Shown here: positions 1 through 12,133 of the stretch, in pieces
Numbering within the stretch: position 1 is the stretch's first letter
How the letters are laid out: every line of letters begins with the position of its first letter
Assembly (NCBI GenBank): GCA_016213325.1
Contig: JACRAY010000014.1
Location: 402,520-466,519 of the forward strand
DNA length: 64,000 nt
Source: Burkholderiales bacterium
GTDB lineage: Bacteria > Pseudomonadota > Gammaproteobacteria > Burkholderiales > Burkholderiaceae_C
Direction of reading: 5' to 3'
The notes under the pieces: model-generated
What the model was told of the DNA's origin: nothing
Database searches by the model: none
The model's input: the letters and a program-made list of their open reading frames with translations, nothing else
Program-made: the position numbers and the translations under genes

Positions 1-1
1 G

Positions 2-715
2 TTGAAAGACGCTACGGAGCAATGGGCCCAAGGGCATGAGCCGCACAGGCGGCCGATCAGGAGCTACGTGCTGCGCGCAGGCCGCACCACGGCGGGGCAA
101 GCCCGGGCGCTGGAGGCGCTGGGGCCGCGCTTCCTGTTGCCGTACCAGGACCAGCCGGTCCACCTGGCCACCGTGTTCGGGCGCGAAGCGCCCACGGTGC
201 TGGAAATCGGCTTCGGCATGGGCGACGCCACTGCGCACATCGCAGCGCTGATGCCCGGCACCAGCTTCCTGTGCTGTGAGGTGCACCCGCCCGGCGTGGG
301 TGCGCTGCTGCGCCGCATCGGCGAACAGGGGCTGCAGAACATCCGCATCGTGCAGCACGACGCGGTGGAAGTGCTGCGCGACATGGTGCCGCCTGCGTCG
401 CTTGCAGGCGTGCACGTGTTCTTCCCCGACCCGTGGCACAAGAAGCGGCACCACAAGCGCCGGCTCATCCAGCCGCCGCTGGTCGACCTGCTGGCATCCC
501 GCCTGACGACGGGTGCTTACATCCACTGCGCGACCGACTGGGAAGAGTACGCGGTGCAGATGCTGGAAGTGCTGGGCGCCCACCCCGAGCTGGCCAACAC
601 GGCGCCAGGCTTCGCGCCGCGCCCGGCCTATCGGCCGCTCACCAAGTTCGAGAACCGCGGGCTCAACCTGGGGCACGGCGTCTGGGACGTCGTGTTCACA
701 CGCGCCTCCCGGTAA
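2..715 (+). CDS. trmB: tRNA (guanine-N7-)-methyltransferase (TTG start at window edge; true start may lie upstream)
   Basis: SAM-binding motif [16 protein letters not shown] and [18 protein letters not shown], typical of TrmB. Confidence 0.93.
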   Translation: MKDATEQWAQGHEPHRRPIRSYVLRAGRTTAGQARALEALGPRFLLPYQDQPVHLATVFGREAPTVLEIGFGMGDATAHIAALMPGTSFLCCEVHPPGVGALLRRIGEQGLQNIRIVQHDAVEVLRDMVPPASLAGVHVFFPDPWHKKRHHKRRLIQPPLVDLLASRLTTGAYIHCATDWEEYAVQMLEVLGAHPELANTAPGFAPRPAYRPLTKFENRGLNLGHGVWDVVFTRASR

Positions 716-774
716 CCCCGATTGTGGGGTCATCGGGCGTGCAGTATCGTCCCTGTGTCACAGAGGAGAATTCC

Positions 775-1902
775 ATGGGAAGTACCCGCAGGCAGGTCCT
801 GGTCGCGGCGGCCGGCACGGTAGCCGCCACGGGCGCGCTGGCACAGGCCAAGCCGCGCAAGATCGTCTTGGGGCAGTCGGTCCCGCTCACCGGTGCGGCC
901 GACCAGATCGGGCTGGCGTTCGCCGGCGGTGCCAAGCTGTACTTCGACGCCTTCAACTCGCGCAAGAACAATCCCGGCTGGACTTTCGAGCTGCAGCAGC
1001 TCGATGACGGCTACCAGGCCGCGAAGGCCGCCGAGAACGCCAAGAAGCTGCTGGCAGGCGGCGCCGACCTCCTGTTCGGCTTCGTGGGCACCGGCAGCTC
1101 CGACGCGGGCGCCGAAGTGGCCGGCAAGGAAGGCGCCCTGTTCTTCGCTCCGTTCGCAGCGTCCGACAAGCTGCGCGAACCCTCGATGACGCACGTGTTC
1201 CACGTGCGCCCCAGCCTCGCCGACGAAGCGTTCAAGATGGTGCGCCATTGCGCCACGCTGGGCCAGACGCGCATGGCCGTGCTGGCCGAAGACGACGCGA
1301 TGGGCCGTGCGGGCCTGGCCGCGATCCAGCAGGCGCTGTCCGAGCAGAAGCTGGCGCCGCTGGTAGCGCACGCGTTCGTGCCAGTCAACAGCGACAAGGT
1401 CGACGCCGCCGTCGCGGCTTTCATGAAGGCGCCGCCGCAGGCCGTGATCCAGGTGTCGCTGTTCAACACCACCGCGCACTTCATCCGCAAGATGCGCAAG
1501 GCGGGTTACGCGGGCGCTTTCCTCAACTTCTCGGTGGTGGGGATCGATCCGCTGTTCACGGCGCTGGGCAAGGACATCGGCGGCGTGGTCGTCTCGCAGG
1601 TGGTGCCCTCGCCCAAGCAGTCGGCCACCCCCATCGTCAAGGAGTACCTGGCCGCCATCGACAACTCGGACCAGACGCCTTCGTACGAGAGCCTGGAAGG
1701 CTTCATCGCGGCCAAGACCCTGTCCGAAGCGGTGCGGCGCGCCGGCAAAGGCTGGGACAAGGGCTCGCTGCAGCGGGCCATGCACACGATGTCCGACTAT
1801 GACGTGGGCGGCTTCCGCATCAACCTGAGGGCGGGTGTGCGCGATTCGATCCGGGCGATCGATCTCGTCACGATCACGCCGGACGGGAAGGTGGTTCGCT
1901 GA
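775..1902 (+). CDS. ABC transporter substrate-binding protein (Leu/Ile/Val-binding family)
   Basis: ATG after GAGGAG RBS; TAT/Sec-like leader MGSTRRQVLVAAAGTVAATGALAQ; periplasmic-binding fold sequence IVLGQSVPLTGAADQIG. Confidence 0.85.
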   Translation: MGSTRRQVLVAAAGTVAATGALAQAKPRKIVLGQSVPLTGAADQIGLAFAGGAKLYFDAFNSRKNNPGWTFELQQLDDGYQAAKAAENAKKLLAGGADLLFGFVGTGSSDAGAEVAGKEGALFFAPFAASDKLREPSMTHVFHVRPSLADEAFKMVRHCATLGQTRMAVLAEDDAMGRAGLAAIQQALSEQKLAPLVAHAFVPVNSDKVDAAVAAFMKAPPQAVIQVSLFNTTAHFIRKMRKAGYAGAFLNFSVVGIDPLFTALGKDIGGVVVSQVVPSPKQSATPIVKEYLAAIDNSDQTPSYESLEGFIAAKTLSEAVRRAGKGWDKGSLQRAMHTMSDYDVGGFRINLRAGVRDSIRAIDLVTITPDGKVVR

Positions 1903-1917
1903 CCAGGGATCACCCGG

Positions 1918-2420
1918 CTACCGGGTCATGATCCCGGCATCGTTGAGGGCTTCCTCGATGACGCGCAGCATCCGGGGCATCAATGCCCTCATCCGGGTCT
2001 GGCCCAGGACCATCGAGCGCTGCATCAGGGCGGGCATCTTGCCCATCATCGCCTGGCCGGCCGGCGTGCCGATGAAGGCGATCATGCCGTCGATCTCCTC
2101 CTGGGTGAACACGTCCTGGTACATCTGGATCATGTCCGGCTTCAGCGTTGCCCAGTTCAACTCGGCGCGCAGGACCGACATGTAGCGCGCCGGAACCGTC
2201 TGGATCGCCCTTTCCTGCTCCGCCGTCAGCCGCTTGTTGCCCACCGCCTGCTGCATCGCCTGCCGCATGGCCGCCTCGGCGGCGGCATACATCGAGTCCA
2301 TCACCGACTCGCTCTTGCTCAGCACCAGCAGCCGCTCCACGGATTCCGCCGTGGGCGGCGCAGCCTGCGCGCCCGCCAGCCACCCAGCGAGGGCGATGCA
2401 GGCAAGCAGGCGCTTCACCT

Positions 2421-2442
<22 letters not shown>
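1918..2442 (-). CDS. DUF2059 domain-containing secreted protein
   Basis: Signal-peptide-like N-terminus; [30 protein letters not shown] typical of DUF2059. Confidence 0.75.
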
Positions 2443-5044
<2,602 letters not shown>

Positions 5045-5045
<1 letters not shown>

Positions 5046-5069
5046 GAAAGGTCCGGGCTGAACCTTTCA
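5045..5069 (-). promoter_or_regulatory. Inverted repeat TGAAAGGT-N9-ACCTTTCA overlapping the alaS start codon, next to TATAAT
   Basis: Perfect 8-bp arms read directly; minus strand reads ...CCTATAATGAAAGGTTCAGCCCGGACCTTTCATGAGC. Confidence 0.5.
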
Positions 5070-5078
5070 TTATAGGTT

Positions 5079-5933
5079 TCAGCGCAATGTCGACAGGTAG
5101 GCGGCCATATCGCGCGCGTCCCTCTCGGGCACGCCCAGGTGCGGCATCGCGGAGCCGGGCTTCACCTCCTGCGGCCGCATGATCCACAGGGCCAGGTTAT
5201 CGGGTGTGCCCGCCAGCTTGCCGGCGACGAGCTTGCGGCTGCCGATGCCTTCCAGCGGCGGGCCGACATGCACCCTGGAGCCGGTCACGCCGGGGATGAT
5301 GTGGCAGCCGTTGCAGCCGAACTGGTGCAGCGCGCGGCGGCCGCGGTCGGCATCGACGGCCGCCACCGGCGCAGCGGCTTGCCGCTCGCGCCCGCAGGCG
5401 GGTGGAGGTGGCGCACGCTGCATCCATTCGGCATAGCCGGCGGTGCCCAGCTCCGGCAGGCGCTGCATGAAGGCCACCAGCTCCCACATCTCGTGGTCGG
5501 CCAGGTGGTATTCCCAAGCCGGCATGCCGCTCATGCGGATGCCGTTTTTCACCAGCCAGTACAGCTCGCGCGGCCGCCAGTGCTGCCTGGCGTCCAGCAG
5601 CGGCCCGGGCAGCGGCTGGCTGGCCTGGCCGAAAGACTGGGGCGCGACGCCCGGTGCGCCGTGGCAGTGCACGCAGGTGTCGCGAAAGCAGGCAGCGCCG
5701 CGCAAGGCCATGCGTTCGTCGGCCAGGGGCGGCTCTTCGATGCCGCTCGCGCGCAGGTTCACCGAGCGGCGCATCGCGGTCTCCAGCACGCTGTGCGTCA
5801 CCTGCCAGTGCTGGCCGGTGGCCGACACGTCGTAGAGCCCACCCCATACGACGGCCGCAGCGGCGGCGGCCGCCAGCGCGCCCAGCACGACCGTAGTGAC
5901 TGCCGCTGTGAAGAGCACACGGTTGTTGCGCAT
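5079..5933 (-). CDS. Cytochrome c family protein (two haem-binding sites)
   Basis: CVHCH and CNGCH haem motifs; N-terminal TM segment; start chosen at MRNNRVLFTAAV. Confidence 0.85.
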   Translation of the reverse strand: MRNNRVLFTAAVTTVVLGALAAAAAAAVVWGGLYDVSATGQHWQVTHSVLETAMRRSVNLRASGIEEPPLADERMALRGAACFRDTCVHCHGAPGVAPQSFGQASQPLPGPLLDARQHWRPRELYWLVKNGIRMSGMPAWEYHLADHEMWELVAFMQRLPELGTAGYAEWMQRAPPPPACGRERQAAAPVAAVDADRGRRALHQFGCNGCHIIPGVTGSRVHVGPPLEGIGSRKLVAGKLAGTPDNLALWIMRPQEVKPGSAMPHLGVPERDARDMAAYLSTLR

Positions 5934-5984
5934 CGCCTCCAGATTCTGGCCCACGGCGGCGCGTTCGCGGGCCAGAATGCAGCG

Positions 5985-6335
5985 ATGCCCGTGCCGCCTC
6001 TTGCCGTGCTGCTGGCCCTTGCGCTGGCCGGCGGTGGCGCGGACGCGAAAGGTGCTGATGAGGTGGAGCGCGGCCGCCGGCTGCTGGCGCAATACCAGTG
6101 CGGCACCTGCCACCGCATTCCCGGCGTGCCTGCGGCACGGGGCGACGTGGCGCCGCCGCTGGCGGCGTGGCGCCAGCGCAGCTACATCGCGGGCAGGCTG
6201 CCCAACCGGGGCGACCTGCTGCAGCAGTGGATCATGGCGCCGCAGTCGCTGGTGCCGGGCACGCTGATGCCGAGCATGGGCGTGCGGCCCGACGACGCGC
6301 GTGCCATGGCGACCTACCTCTATTCGCTGGAATGA
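5985..6335 (+). CDS. Small c-type cytochrome
   Basis: Signal peptide MPVPPLAVLLALALAGGGADA; CGTCH motif; distal Met in PGTLMPSMGV. Confidence 0.85.
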   Translation: MPVPPLAVLLALALAGGGADAKGADEVERGRRLLAQYQCGTCHRIPGVPAARGDVAPPLAAWRQRSYIAGRLPNRGDLLQQWIMAPQSLVPGTLMPSMGVRPDDARAMATYLYSLE

Positions 6336-7228
6336 GCGCGGGCGGTGTGTTGCAGGCGGCAGGTGAAGCGGCCCGCGCGATCGAAACGGTGGGCTGGGTG
6401 CTCATCGCGGGCGGCTTCGTCATCTTCGCCGGGGTGATGGTGCTGTTGTGGCTGGCGCTGCGTCGGCGCGGGCGTACCGCCAGGGAGGGGGTGTGGGTGC
6501 TGGGCGGTGGCATCGTGTTTCCGTTCGTGGTGCTGGCGTGGCTCTACGGCTGGACGCTGCCGATGACGCCCGCGTGGAAGCCCATGCCGCCCAAGGATGC
6601 GCTGGTGGTCTCGGTCACCGGCCGCATGTGGTGGTGGGACGTGCGTTACGCAGGCGACGTGCGCACCGCCAACGAGGTCCGCATCCCCGCAGGCCGCCCC
6701 GTGTACCTGGCCCTGGACAGCGCCGACGTGATCCACTCGTTCTGGGTGCCGCAGCTCGCGGGCAAGGTCGACATGCTGCCGGGGCGGCTGCACCACCTGG
6801 TGCTGCAGGCCGACCAGCCGGGCACGTATCGCGGCCAGTGTGCGGAGTTCTGCGGCGACCAGCACGCGAAGATGGCGCTGCAGGTGGTGGCCTTGCCGCC
6901 GGGCGAGTTCGACGCGTGGCTCGCCGCCCAGTCGCGGCCGGCGGTGGCGTCGAACCACGCGGGGCAACAGGCCTTCGTCGCGCACAGGTGCGATGCCTGC
7001 CACGCGGTGCGCGGCTTGACGGCCGACGCGCGGCTCGGGCCCGACCTCACGCACGTGGGCAGCCGACTGCAGATCGGCGCGGGCAGCTTGCCCAACACGC
7101 CGGAGGCGCGCCGCGACTGGATCGCCCGCGTGCAGCACCACAAGCCCGGCGCGCGCATGCCGTCGTACGAACAACTCGACGCGAACACATTGGCCGCGAT
7201 GGCCGACTGGCTGGGGACGCTGCGATGA
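6332..7228 (+). CDS. coxB: Cytochrome c oxidase subunit II with C-terminal cytochrome c domain (caa3 type)
   Basis: CuA motif CAEFCGDQHAKM; C-terminal CDACH haem motif; overlaps previous stop (ATGA). Confidence 0.93.
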   Translation: MSAGGVLQAAGEAARAIETVGWVLIAGGFVIFAGVMVLLWLALRRRGRTAREGVWVLGGGIVFPFVVLAWLYGWTLPMTPAWKPMPPKDALVVSVTGRMWWWDVRYAGDVRTANEVRIPAGRPVYLALDSADVIHSFWVPQLAGKVDMLPGRLHHLVLQADQPGTYRGQCAEFCGDQHAKMALQVVALPPGEFDAWLAAQSRPAVASNHAGQQAFVAHRCDACHAVRGLTADARLGPDLTHVGSRLQIGAGSLPNTPEARRDWIARVQHHKPGARMPSYEQLDANTLAAMADWLGTLR

Positions 7229-7235
7229 AACGGGT

Positions 7236-7315
7236 TGTCATCCCGGGCTTGACCCGGGATCCATCGTCGCGTGTCGAAGCGCAGCCATGGATTGCGGATC
7301 AAGCCCGCAATGACA
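7236..7315. repeat. Imperfect palindromic intergenic element (REP/RPE-like)
   Basis: TGTCATCCCGGGCTTGACCCGGGATCCAT ... ATGGATTGCGGATCAAGCCCGCAATGACA; the two halves are near-perfect reverse complements. Confidence 0.8.
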
Positions 7316-7320
7316 ATCGC

Positions 7321-9777
7321 ATGCCCAACCAACTCCCCCGCCCCCCCGGCGAGCTGGAAGCCCTGGAGCGCGCATGGCAGCCCCCCACCGGCTGGCGCCG
7401 CTTCACCGCCGTCAACAACTTGCAGATCGGCCCGTACTACCTGGCCACCGCGCTCGCCTTCTTCGTCGGCGGGGGCATCCTTGCGTTGCTGATGCGTGTG
7501 CAGCTTGCCATGCCGGACAACCAGGTGGTAAGCGCCACCACCTTCAACCAGCTCTTCACCATGCACGGCACGGTGATGATGTTCCTGTTCGCGGTGCCGG
7601 TGGTCGAAGCGGTCGCTGTGTGGCTGCTGCCCAACATGATCGGCGCGCGCGACCTGCCCTTCCCGCGCCTGTCGGCCTACGCGTTCTGGGCCTATGCGTT
7701 CGGCGGCTTCGCGTTCTTCTGCACGATCTTCTTCGGTGCCTCGCCCGACGGCGGCTGGTTCATGTACCCGCCACTCACCGGCAAGGAGTACTCGCCCGGC
7801 ATCGGCGCGGACTGGTGGCTGCTGGGCATCGGCTTCATCGAGATCTCGGCGATTGCCGGCGCCATCGAACTCGTGGTCGGCGTCCTCTTCACGCGCGCAC
7901 CGGGCATGACGCTCTGGCGCATGCCGATGTTCGCGTGGGCGGCGCTGGTCACCGGGCTGATGATCGTCTTCGCGTTTCCCGCCATCATCGCGGGCACCAT
8001 CCTGCTGGAGCTGGAACGCGCGTTCGACTGGCCCTTCTTCATCGCAGCGCGCGGGGGCGACCCGCTGCTGTGGCAGCACCTGTTCTGGTTCTTCGGGCAC
8101 CCCGAGGTCTACATCATCTTCCTGCCCGCTGCGGGCATGGTGTCGATGATCGTGCCGACCATGGCCGGCACACCGCTGGTGGGCTATCGCGCAGTCGCGT
8201 GGGCATTGGTCGCGGTGGGCGCGATCAGCTTCCTGCTGTGGATCCACCACATGTTCACCGCGGGGCTGGGTCCGTGGGCGCTGTACCTCACGTCGGCGGC
8301 CAGCTTCGCCGTCGCCATTCCCAGTGCGGTGCAGGTGTTCGCGTGGATCGCCACTTTCTGGAAAGGACACGTCAAACTCGAGTCACCGTCGCTCTTCATC
8401 CTGGGCTTCCACTTCAACTTCGTGCTGGGCGGGCTTACCGGCGTGATGGTGGCCGTGCTGCCCTTCGACTGGCAGGTGCACGACAGCTACTTCATCGTGG
8501 CGCACCTGCACTACGTGCTGATCGGCGGCATGGTGTTCCCGCTGTTCGGCGCGCTGCACTATTGGGCACCGCTGGTGCGCGGGCACCGCATGTCGGAACG
8601 GCTGGCGCGCTGGACCTTCGGGCTGATGTTCGCGGGCTTCAACCTGGCGTTCTTTCCCATGCACCTGTCGGGGCTGGCCGGCATGCCCAGGCGCGTGTAC
8701 ACCTACGGCGCAGACGTGGGCTGGACGCTTTGGAACGCGTTGTCCACGGCCGGGGCCTTCGTGTTCGCGGCCGGCGTGGCGCTGTGCCTGGCCGACTTCA
8801 TCCGCACTTCTTTCAGGACGAAGCAGCAGCACGGCGACCCCTGGCGCGCCTTCTCGCTGGAATGGCTGCCGCAGGAAAACTACGGCACGCGCAGCATCCC
8901 GCAAGTGGACTCGCGCGAGCCGCTGTGGGACCGCCCGTCGCTGAAGGAGGAAGTGGAGCGAGGCCGGCACTGGCTGCCCGGCACGGTGTTCGGCGGTCGC
9001 GAGACGCTGGTGACCTCGCCGTTGAAAGCCGAGATGCGATCGCTGTTTCGCATTGCCGGCGACGGCTGGATGCACTTCATCGCCGCCCTCGGCACGGCCG
9101 GCTTCTTCCTGCTGCTCACGGTCTCGATGGTGTTGCCCGCGGTCCTCTGCGGCACGGTGGCCGTGGCGGCCATCATGGCGTGGCTGTGGCAACTGGACCG
9201 TCCGCCGGCTGCCCCGCTTGCGCAGGTCGGCGAAGGCGTCTCGGTGCCCGCCGTGAACGACCTGTCGCGCTGGGCCATGGCCGTGCTGCTGGCGGTGGAC
9301 GCCACCATCTTCGCGTCGCTCGCCTTCGCGCACATCCACGTGTCGATGAAGCTCGACGTTTGCCCGCCGCCCGGCACCGAGTTGCCCGGCTTCGGCTGGT
9401 GGGCCGCTGCGCTGTTTGCGCTGGGATCCACGTGCATGGCCGTGGCGGTGCGGCGCATGAGCCATTGGCCGGTGGCCGCGGCCGTGGTGTTTTCCAGCGC
9501 GGCGTTCGCCGTGGACCTCGCCGCGCACGCGCAGGCCGGGCTGGCGCCCAGCCATCACGCATGGGCCGCCACGGTCGCCGCCCTGCTCGGCTGGCAAGGC
9601 TTCCACGCCGCCATCGTCGTGCTGGTGGGTGGCTACGTGGTGGCCCGCTCGCTCGCCGGCGCGCTGCGCCCCGATGCAAGGTCGACGCTGGACAACAGCG
9701 CCCTGCTGTGGCACTACACGACAGTGCAAGGCATCGCGGTCGTCGCCTGCATCCGGCTGCTGCCGGGCTATCTGTAG
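7321..9777 (+). CDS. ctaD/E: Cytochrome c oxidase subunit I+III fusion
   Basis: LFTMHGTVMMF, FGHPEVYIIFLP, IHHMFTAG, VAHLHYVLIGG haem-copper oxidase motifs, followed by COX III-like TM region in the same ORF (818 aa). Confidence 0.92.
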   Translation: MPNQLPRPPGELEALERAWQPPTGWRRFTAVNNLQIGPYYLATALAFFVGGGILALLMRVQLAMPDNQVVSATTFNQLFTMHGTVMMFLFAVPVVEAVAVWLLPNMIGARDLPFPRLSAYAFWAYAFGGFAFFCTIFFGASPDGGWFMYPPLTGKEYSPGIGADWWLLGIGFIEISAIAGAIELVVGVLFTRAPGMTLWRMPMFAWAALVTGLMIVFAFPAIIAGTILLELERAFDWPFFIAARGGDPLLWQHLFWFFGHPEVYIIFLPAAGMVSMIVPTMAGTPLVGYRAVAWALVAVGAISFLLWIHHMFTAGLGPWALYLTSAASFAVAIPSAVQVFAWIATFWKGHVKLESPSLFILGFHFNFVLGGLTGVMVAVLPFDWQVHDSYFIVAHLHYVLIGGMVFPLFGALHYWAPLVRGHRMSERLARWTFGLMFAGFNLAFFPMHLSGLAGMPRRVYTYGADVGWTLWNALSTAGAFVFAAGVALCLADFIRTSFRTKQQHGDPWRAFSLEWLPQENYGTRSIPQVDSREPLWDRPSLKEEVERGRHWLPGTVFGGRETLVTSPLKAEMRSLFRIAGDGWMHFIAALGTAGFFLLLTVSMVLPAVLCGTVAVAAIMAWLWQLDRPPAAPLAQVGEGVSVPAVNDLSRWAMAVLLAVDATIFASLAFAHIHVSMKLDVCPPPGTELPGFGWWAAALFALGSTCMAVAVRRMSHWPVAAAVVFSSAAFAVDLAAHAQAGLAPSHHAWAATVAALLGWQGFHAAIVVLVGGYVVARSLAGALRPDARSTLDNSALLWHYTTVQGIAVVACIRLLPGYL

Positions 9778-9805
9778 CCCGCGGCCTACACGCGTGGGCC
9801 GCGGG
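9778..9805 (+). terminator. GC-rich hairpin after the COX I+III gene (no clear T-tract)
   Basis: CCCGCGGCC - N10 - GGCCGCGGG perfect 9-bp arms. Confidence 0.35.
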
Positions 9806-9828
9806 ACAAGCGAAACATGCAGGGCATG

Positions 9829-11142
9829 AAGACCGCCCTTTGCACCGTCACCGTCCTCGCCGCTTGCGCGGCCGCCGTCCTTGCCCAGACCACGTCGCTT
9901 CCCGGGGTGGGCCCCAACCCGCAACTGCCGCCGCCGGCCAAGAAGAAGCTGGTGCCCACGGTGCAGGTCGCCGACGCCGTGGGCTGGCCCGAAGGCGCCG
10001 CGCCGCGCGCGCCCCAGGGCTTTCGGGTGACGGCGCTGGCGCGGGGTCTCGAGCACCCGCGTTGGGTCTACACGCTGCCCAATGGCGACGTGCTGGTCGC
10101 CGAAAGCAACAAGCCCCCGCCCGCCGAAGGTGCGAAGAACGTGCACGCCGAAGGCGCGAAAGGCAAGGCCATGGGCTTCTTCATGAAGAAGGCCGGCGCG
10201 GGCGCGCCCAGTGCCAACCGCATCACGCTGCTGCGCGATGCCGACGGTGACGGCGTGGCCGAAACGCGCACCGTCTTCATGAGCGGCCTGAACTCGCCCT
10301 TCGGCATGGCCCTGGTGGGCAACGAATTTTTCGTCGCCAATGCCGACGGCATCGTGAAGGTGCCCTACACGGCGGGACAGACGACCATACAGGCTGCGCC
10401 CGTGAAAGTGACCGACCTGCCCGCGGGCGCCAACCACCACTGGACCAAGAACCTGCTGGCCAGCCGCGACGGCAGCAAGCTTTATGCGACGGTGGGCTCC
10501 AACAGCAACATCGGCGACAACGGCATGGCCTCGGAAGAAGGCCGCGCCGCCATCTGGGAGGTCGACCGCGCCACCGGCAACAAGCGCCTGTTCGCGACCG
10601 GCCTGCGCAACCCCAACGGCATGGGCTGGGAGCCGCAGACCCAGGTGCTGTGGACCGTGGTGAACGAACGCGACGAACTGGGCAACGACCTGGTGCCGGA
10701 CTACCTGACGTCGGTGAAGGACGGCGCGTTCTACGGCTGGCCGTGGAGCTACTGGGGCCGCAACGTGGACACGCGCGTGACGCCGCCCAACCCGGAGATG
10801 GTGGCCAAGGCCATCGCGCCTGACTACGGGCTCGGTTCGCACGTGGCGCCGCTGGGACTCGTGTTCTCGGACTCGCGCATGCCCGCCAACTACGCCAGCG
10901 GCGCCTTCATCGGCCAGCACGGCTCGTGGAACCGCAAGCCGCGCGTGGGCTACAACGTGGTGTTCGTGCCGTTCGCCAATGGCAGGCCGTCAGGCATGCC
11001 GGTGGAGTTCCTGGGCGGCTTCGTCGGCAAGAAGGGCGAGGCGTTCGGGCGGCCGGTGGGCGTGGCGCTGGACGGTCGCGGTGCGCTGTTGGTGGCCGAT
11101 GACGTGGGCAATGTGGTGTGGCGCGTGGCGCCTGTGCGGTAG
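9829..11142 (+). CDS. PQQ-dependent sugar dehydrogenase / sorbosone dehydrogenase family protein
   Basis: Signal peptide; LEHPRWVYTLPNGDVLVAESN, GLRNPNGMGWEP, HGSWNRKPRVGYNVVFVPF. Confidence 0.85.
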   Translation, partial: KTALCTVTVLAACAAAVLAQTTSLPGVGPNPQLPPPAKKKLVPTVQVADAVGWPEGAAPRAPQGFRVTALARGLEHPRWVYTLPNGDVLVAESNKPPPAEGAKNVHAEGAKGKAMGFFMKKAGAGAPSANRITLLRDADGDGVAETRTVFMSGLNSPFGMALVGNEFFVANADGIVKVPYTAGQTTIQAAPVKVTDLPAGANHHWTKNLLASRDGSKLYATVGSNSNIGDNGMASEEGRAAIWEVDRATGNKRLFATGLRNPNGMGWEPQTQVLWTVVNERDELGNDLVPDYLTSVKDGAFYGWPWSYWGRNVDTRVTPPNPEMVAKAIAPDYGLGSHVAPLGLVFSDSRMPANYASGAFIGQHGSWNRKPRVGYNVVFVPFANGRPSGMPVEFLGGFVGKKGEAFGRPVGVALDGRGALLVADDVGNVVWRVAPVR

Positions 11143-11229
11143 CTCCTACTCCCAAGTACTCCGTGCGCCGACGGGCGGGGCCATTCGAGAAGATGAGAGT
11201 GACCCCAGCAAGCACGCTGGGAGAACCTC

Positions 11230-12054
11230 ATGCCCGTCCAGGTCACAGAATTCAGCGAGGCCTTCATGACCTCGCTCGCGGCCGCCATGGCCCTGCTGTT
11301 CTCGGTCATTCCCAAGATCTTCGGCTTCCTGCTGATCGTGGCGGTCGGCTGGTTCCTGGCGACACTGGCCGAGCGCGGCCTGTCGGCACTGCTGCGCCGC
11401 GTGCGCTTCAACGAGCTGGCGCAACGCTCCGGCCTGTCGGATTTCGTCGCGAAGATGGGCATGAACACCGACTCGTCCGGCATGATCGGCCTGGTCGTCA
11501 AGTGGTTCATCCGCCTCGTCTCGCTGGCCGTCGCTTTCGACGCACTGGGCCTGCCGGCGGTGTCGGAAGTACTGCGCGACCTGCTGCTGTGGCTGCCCAA
11601 CGTCGTGGTGGCGCTCGTCATCCTGGTCATCGGCGGGCTGGCCGCACGCGGCCTGAGCAACTTCGTGCGCGGCATGGCCAGCGAAGCGGCGCTCACCAAC
11701 GCGCAGTTCCTCGCGCGCCTCGCATCCATCGTCGTGTGGGCCTTCGCGATCGTGGTCGCCATCCACCAGATCGGCATTGCGACGGAACTGGTCAACGCGC
11801 TGTTCATCGCAATCGTCGGCTCCGTGGCCCTCGGCGTCGGGCTGGCCTTCGGACTCGGCGGGCGCGACACGGCTGCGGAGATCGTGCGCAACTGGTACAC
11901 GATGGCGCAGGAGAAGTCCGCAGAGATGAAGAAGGCGGAGATCATCGCCAGCGAAGATGCCACTGTCGGCCGCGCCGGCAGCTGGCCCACCGGCGGCTAC
12001 CCCGGCCCGGGCACGAATCCCGCCATCACGAAGCACGACATACGAGGGGAGTGA
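11230..12054 (+). CDS. Mechanosensitive ion channel-like membrane protein (conserved TM helix family)
   Basis: Repeated TM segments and LALGVGLAFGLGGRDTAAEIV, MscS-like. Confidence 0.75.
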   Translation: MPVQVTEFSEAFMTSLAAAMALLFSVIPKIFGFLLIVAVGWFLATLAERGLSALLRRVRFNELAQRSGLSDFVAKMGMNTDSSGMIGLVVKWFIRLVSLAVAFDALGLPAVSEVLRDLLLWLPNVVVALVILVIGGLAARGLSNFVRGMASEAALTNAQFLARLASIVVWAFAIVVAIHQIGIATELVNALFIAIVGSVALGVGLAFGLGGRDTAAEIVRNWYTMAQEKSAEMKKAEIIASEDATVGRAGSWPTGGYPGPGTNPAITKHDIRGE

Positions 12055-12133
12055 CCCCCGTCACAGCCCGGACTTGGCAGGTCTGGCATCATCGCTGCCT
12101 TTGTTTCAGCAGTAGCAGTAAGGGATGGCAGCG

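Noticed and set aside
7374-10250. 958-aa + strand ORF overlapping COX I+III in another frame
   Set aside because: Arg/Ala/His-rich out-of-frame translation of a well-supported gene.
8383-10920. 845-aa - strand ORF opposite the oxidase and PQQ dehydrogenase genes
   Set aside because: Shadow ORF spanning two real genes; no domain.
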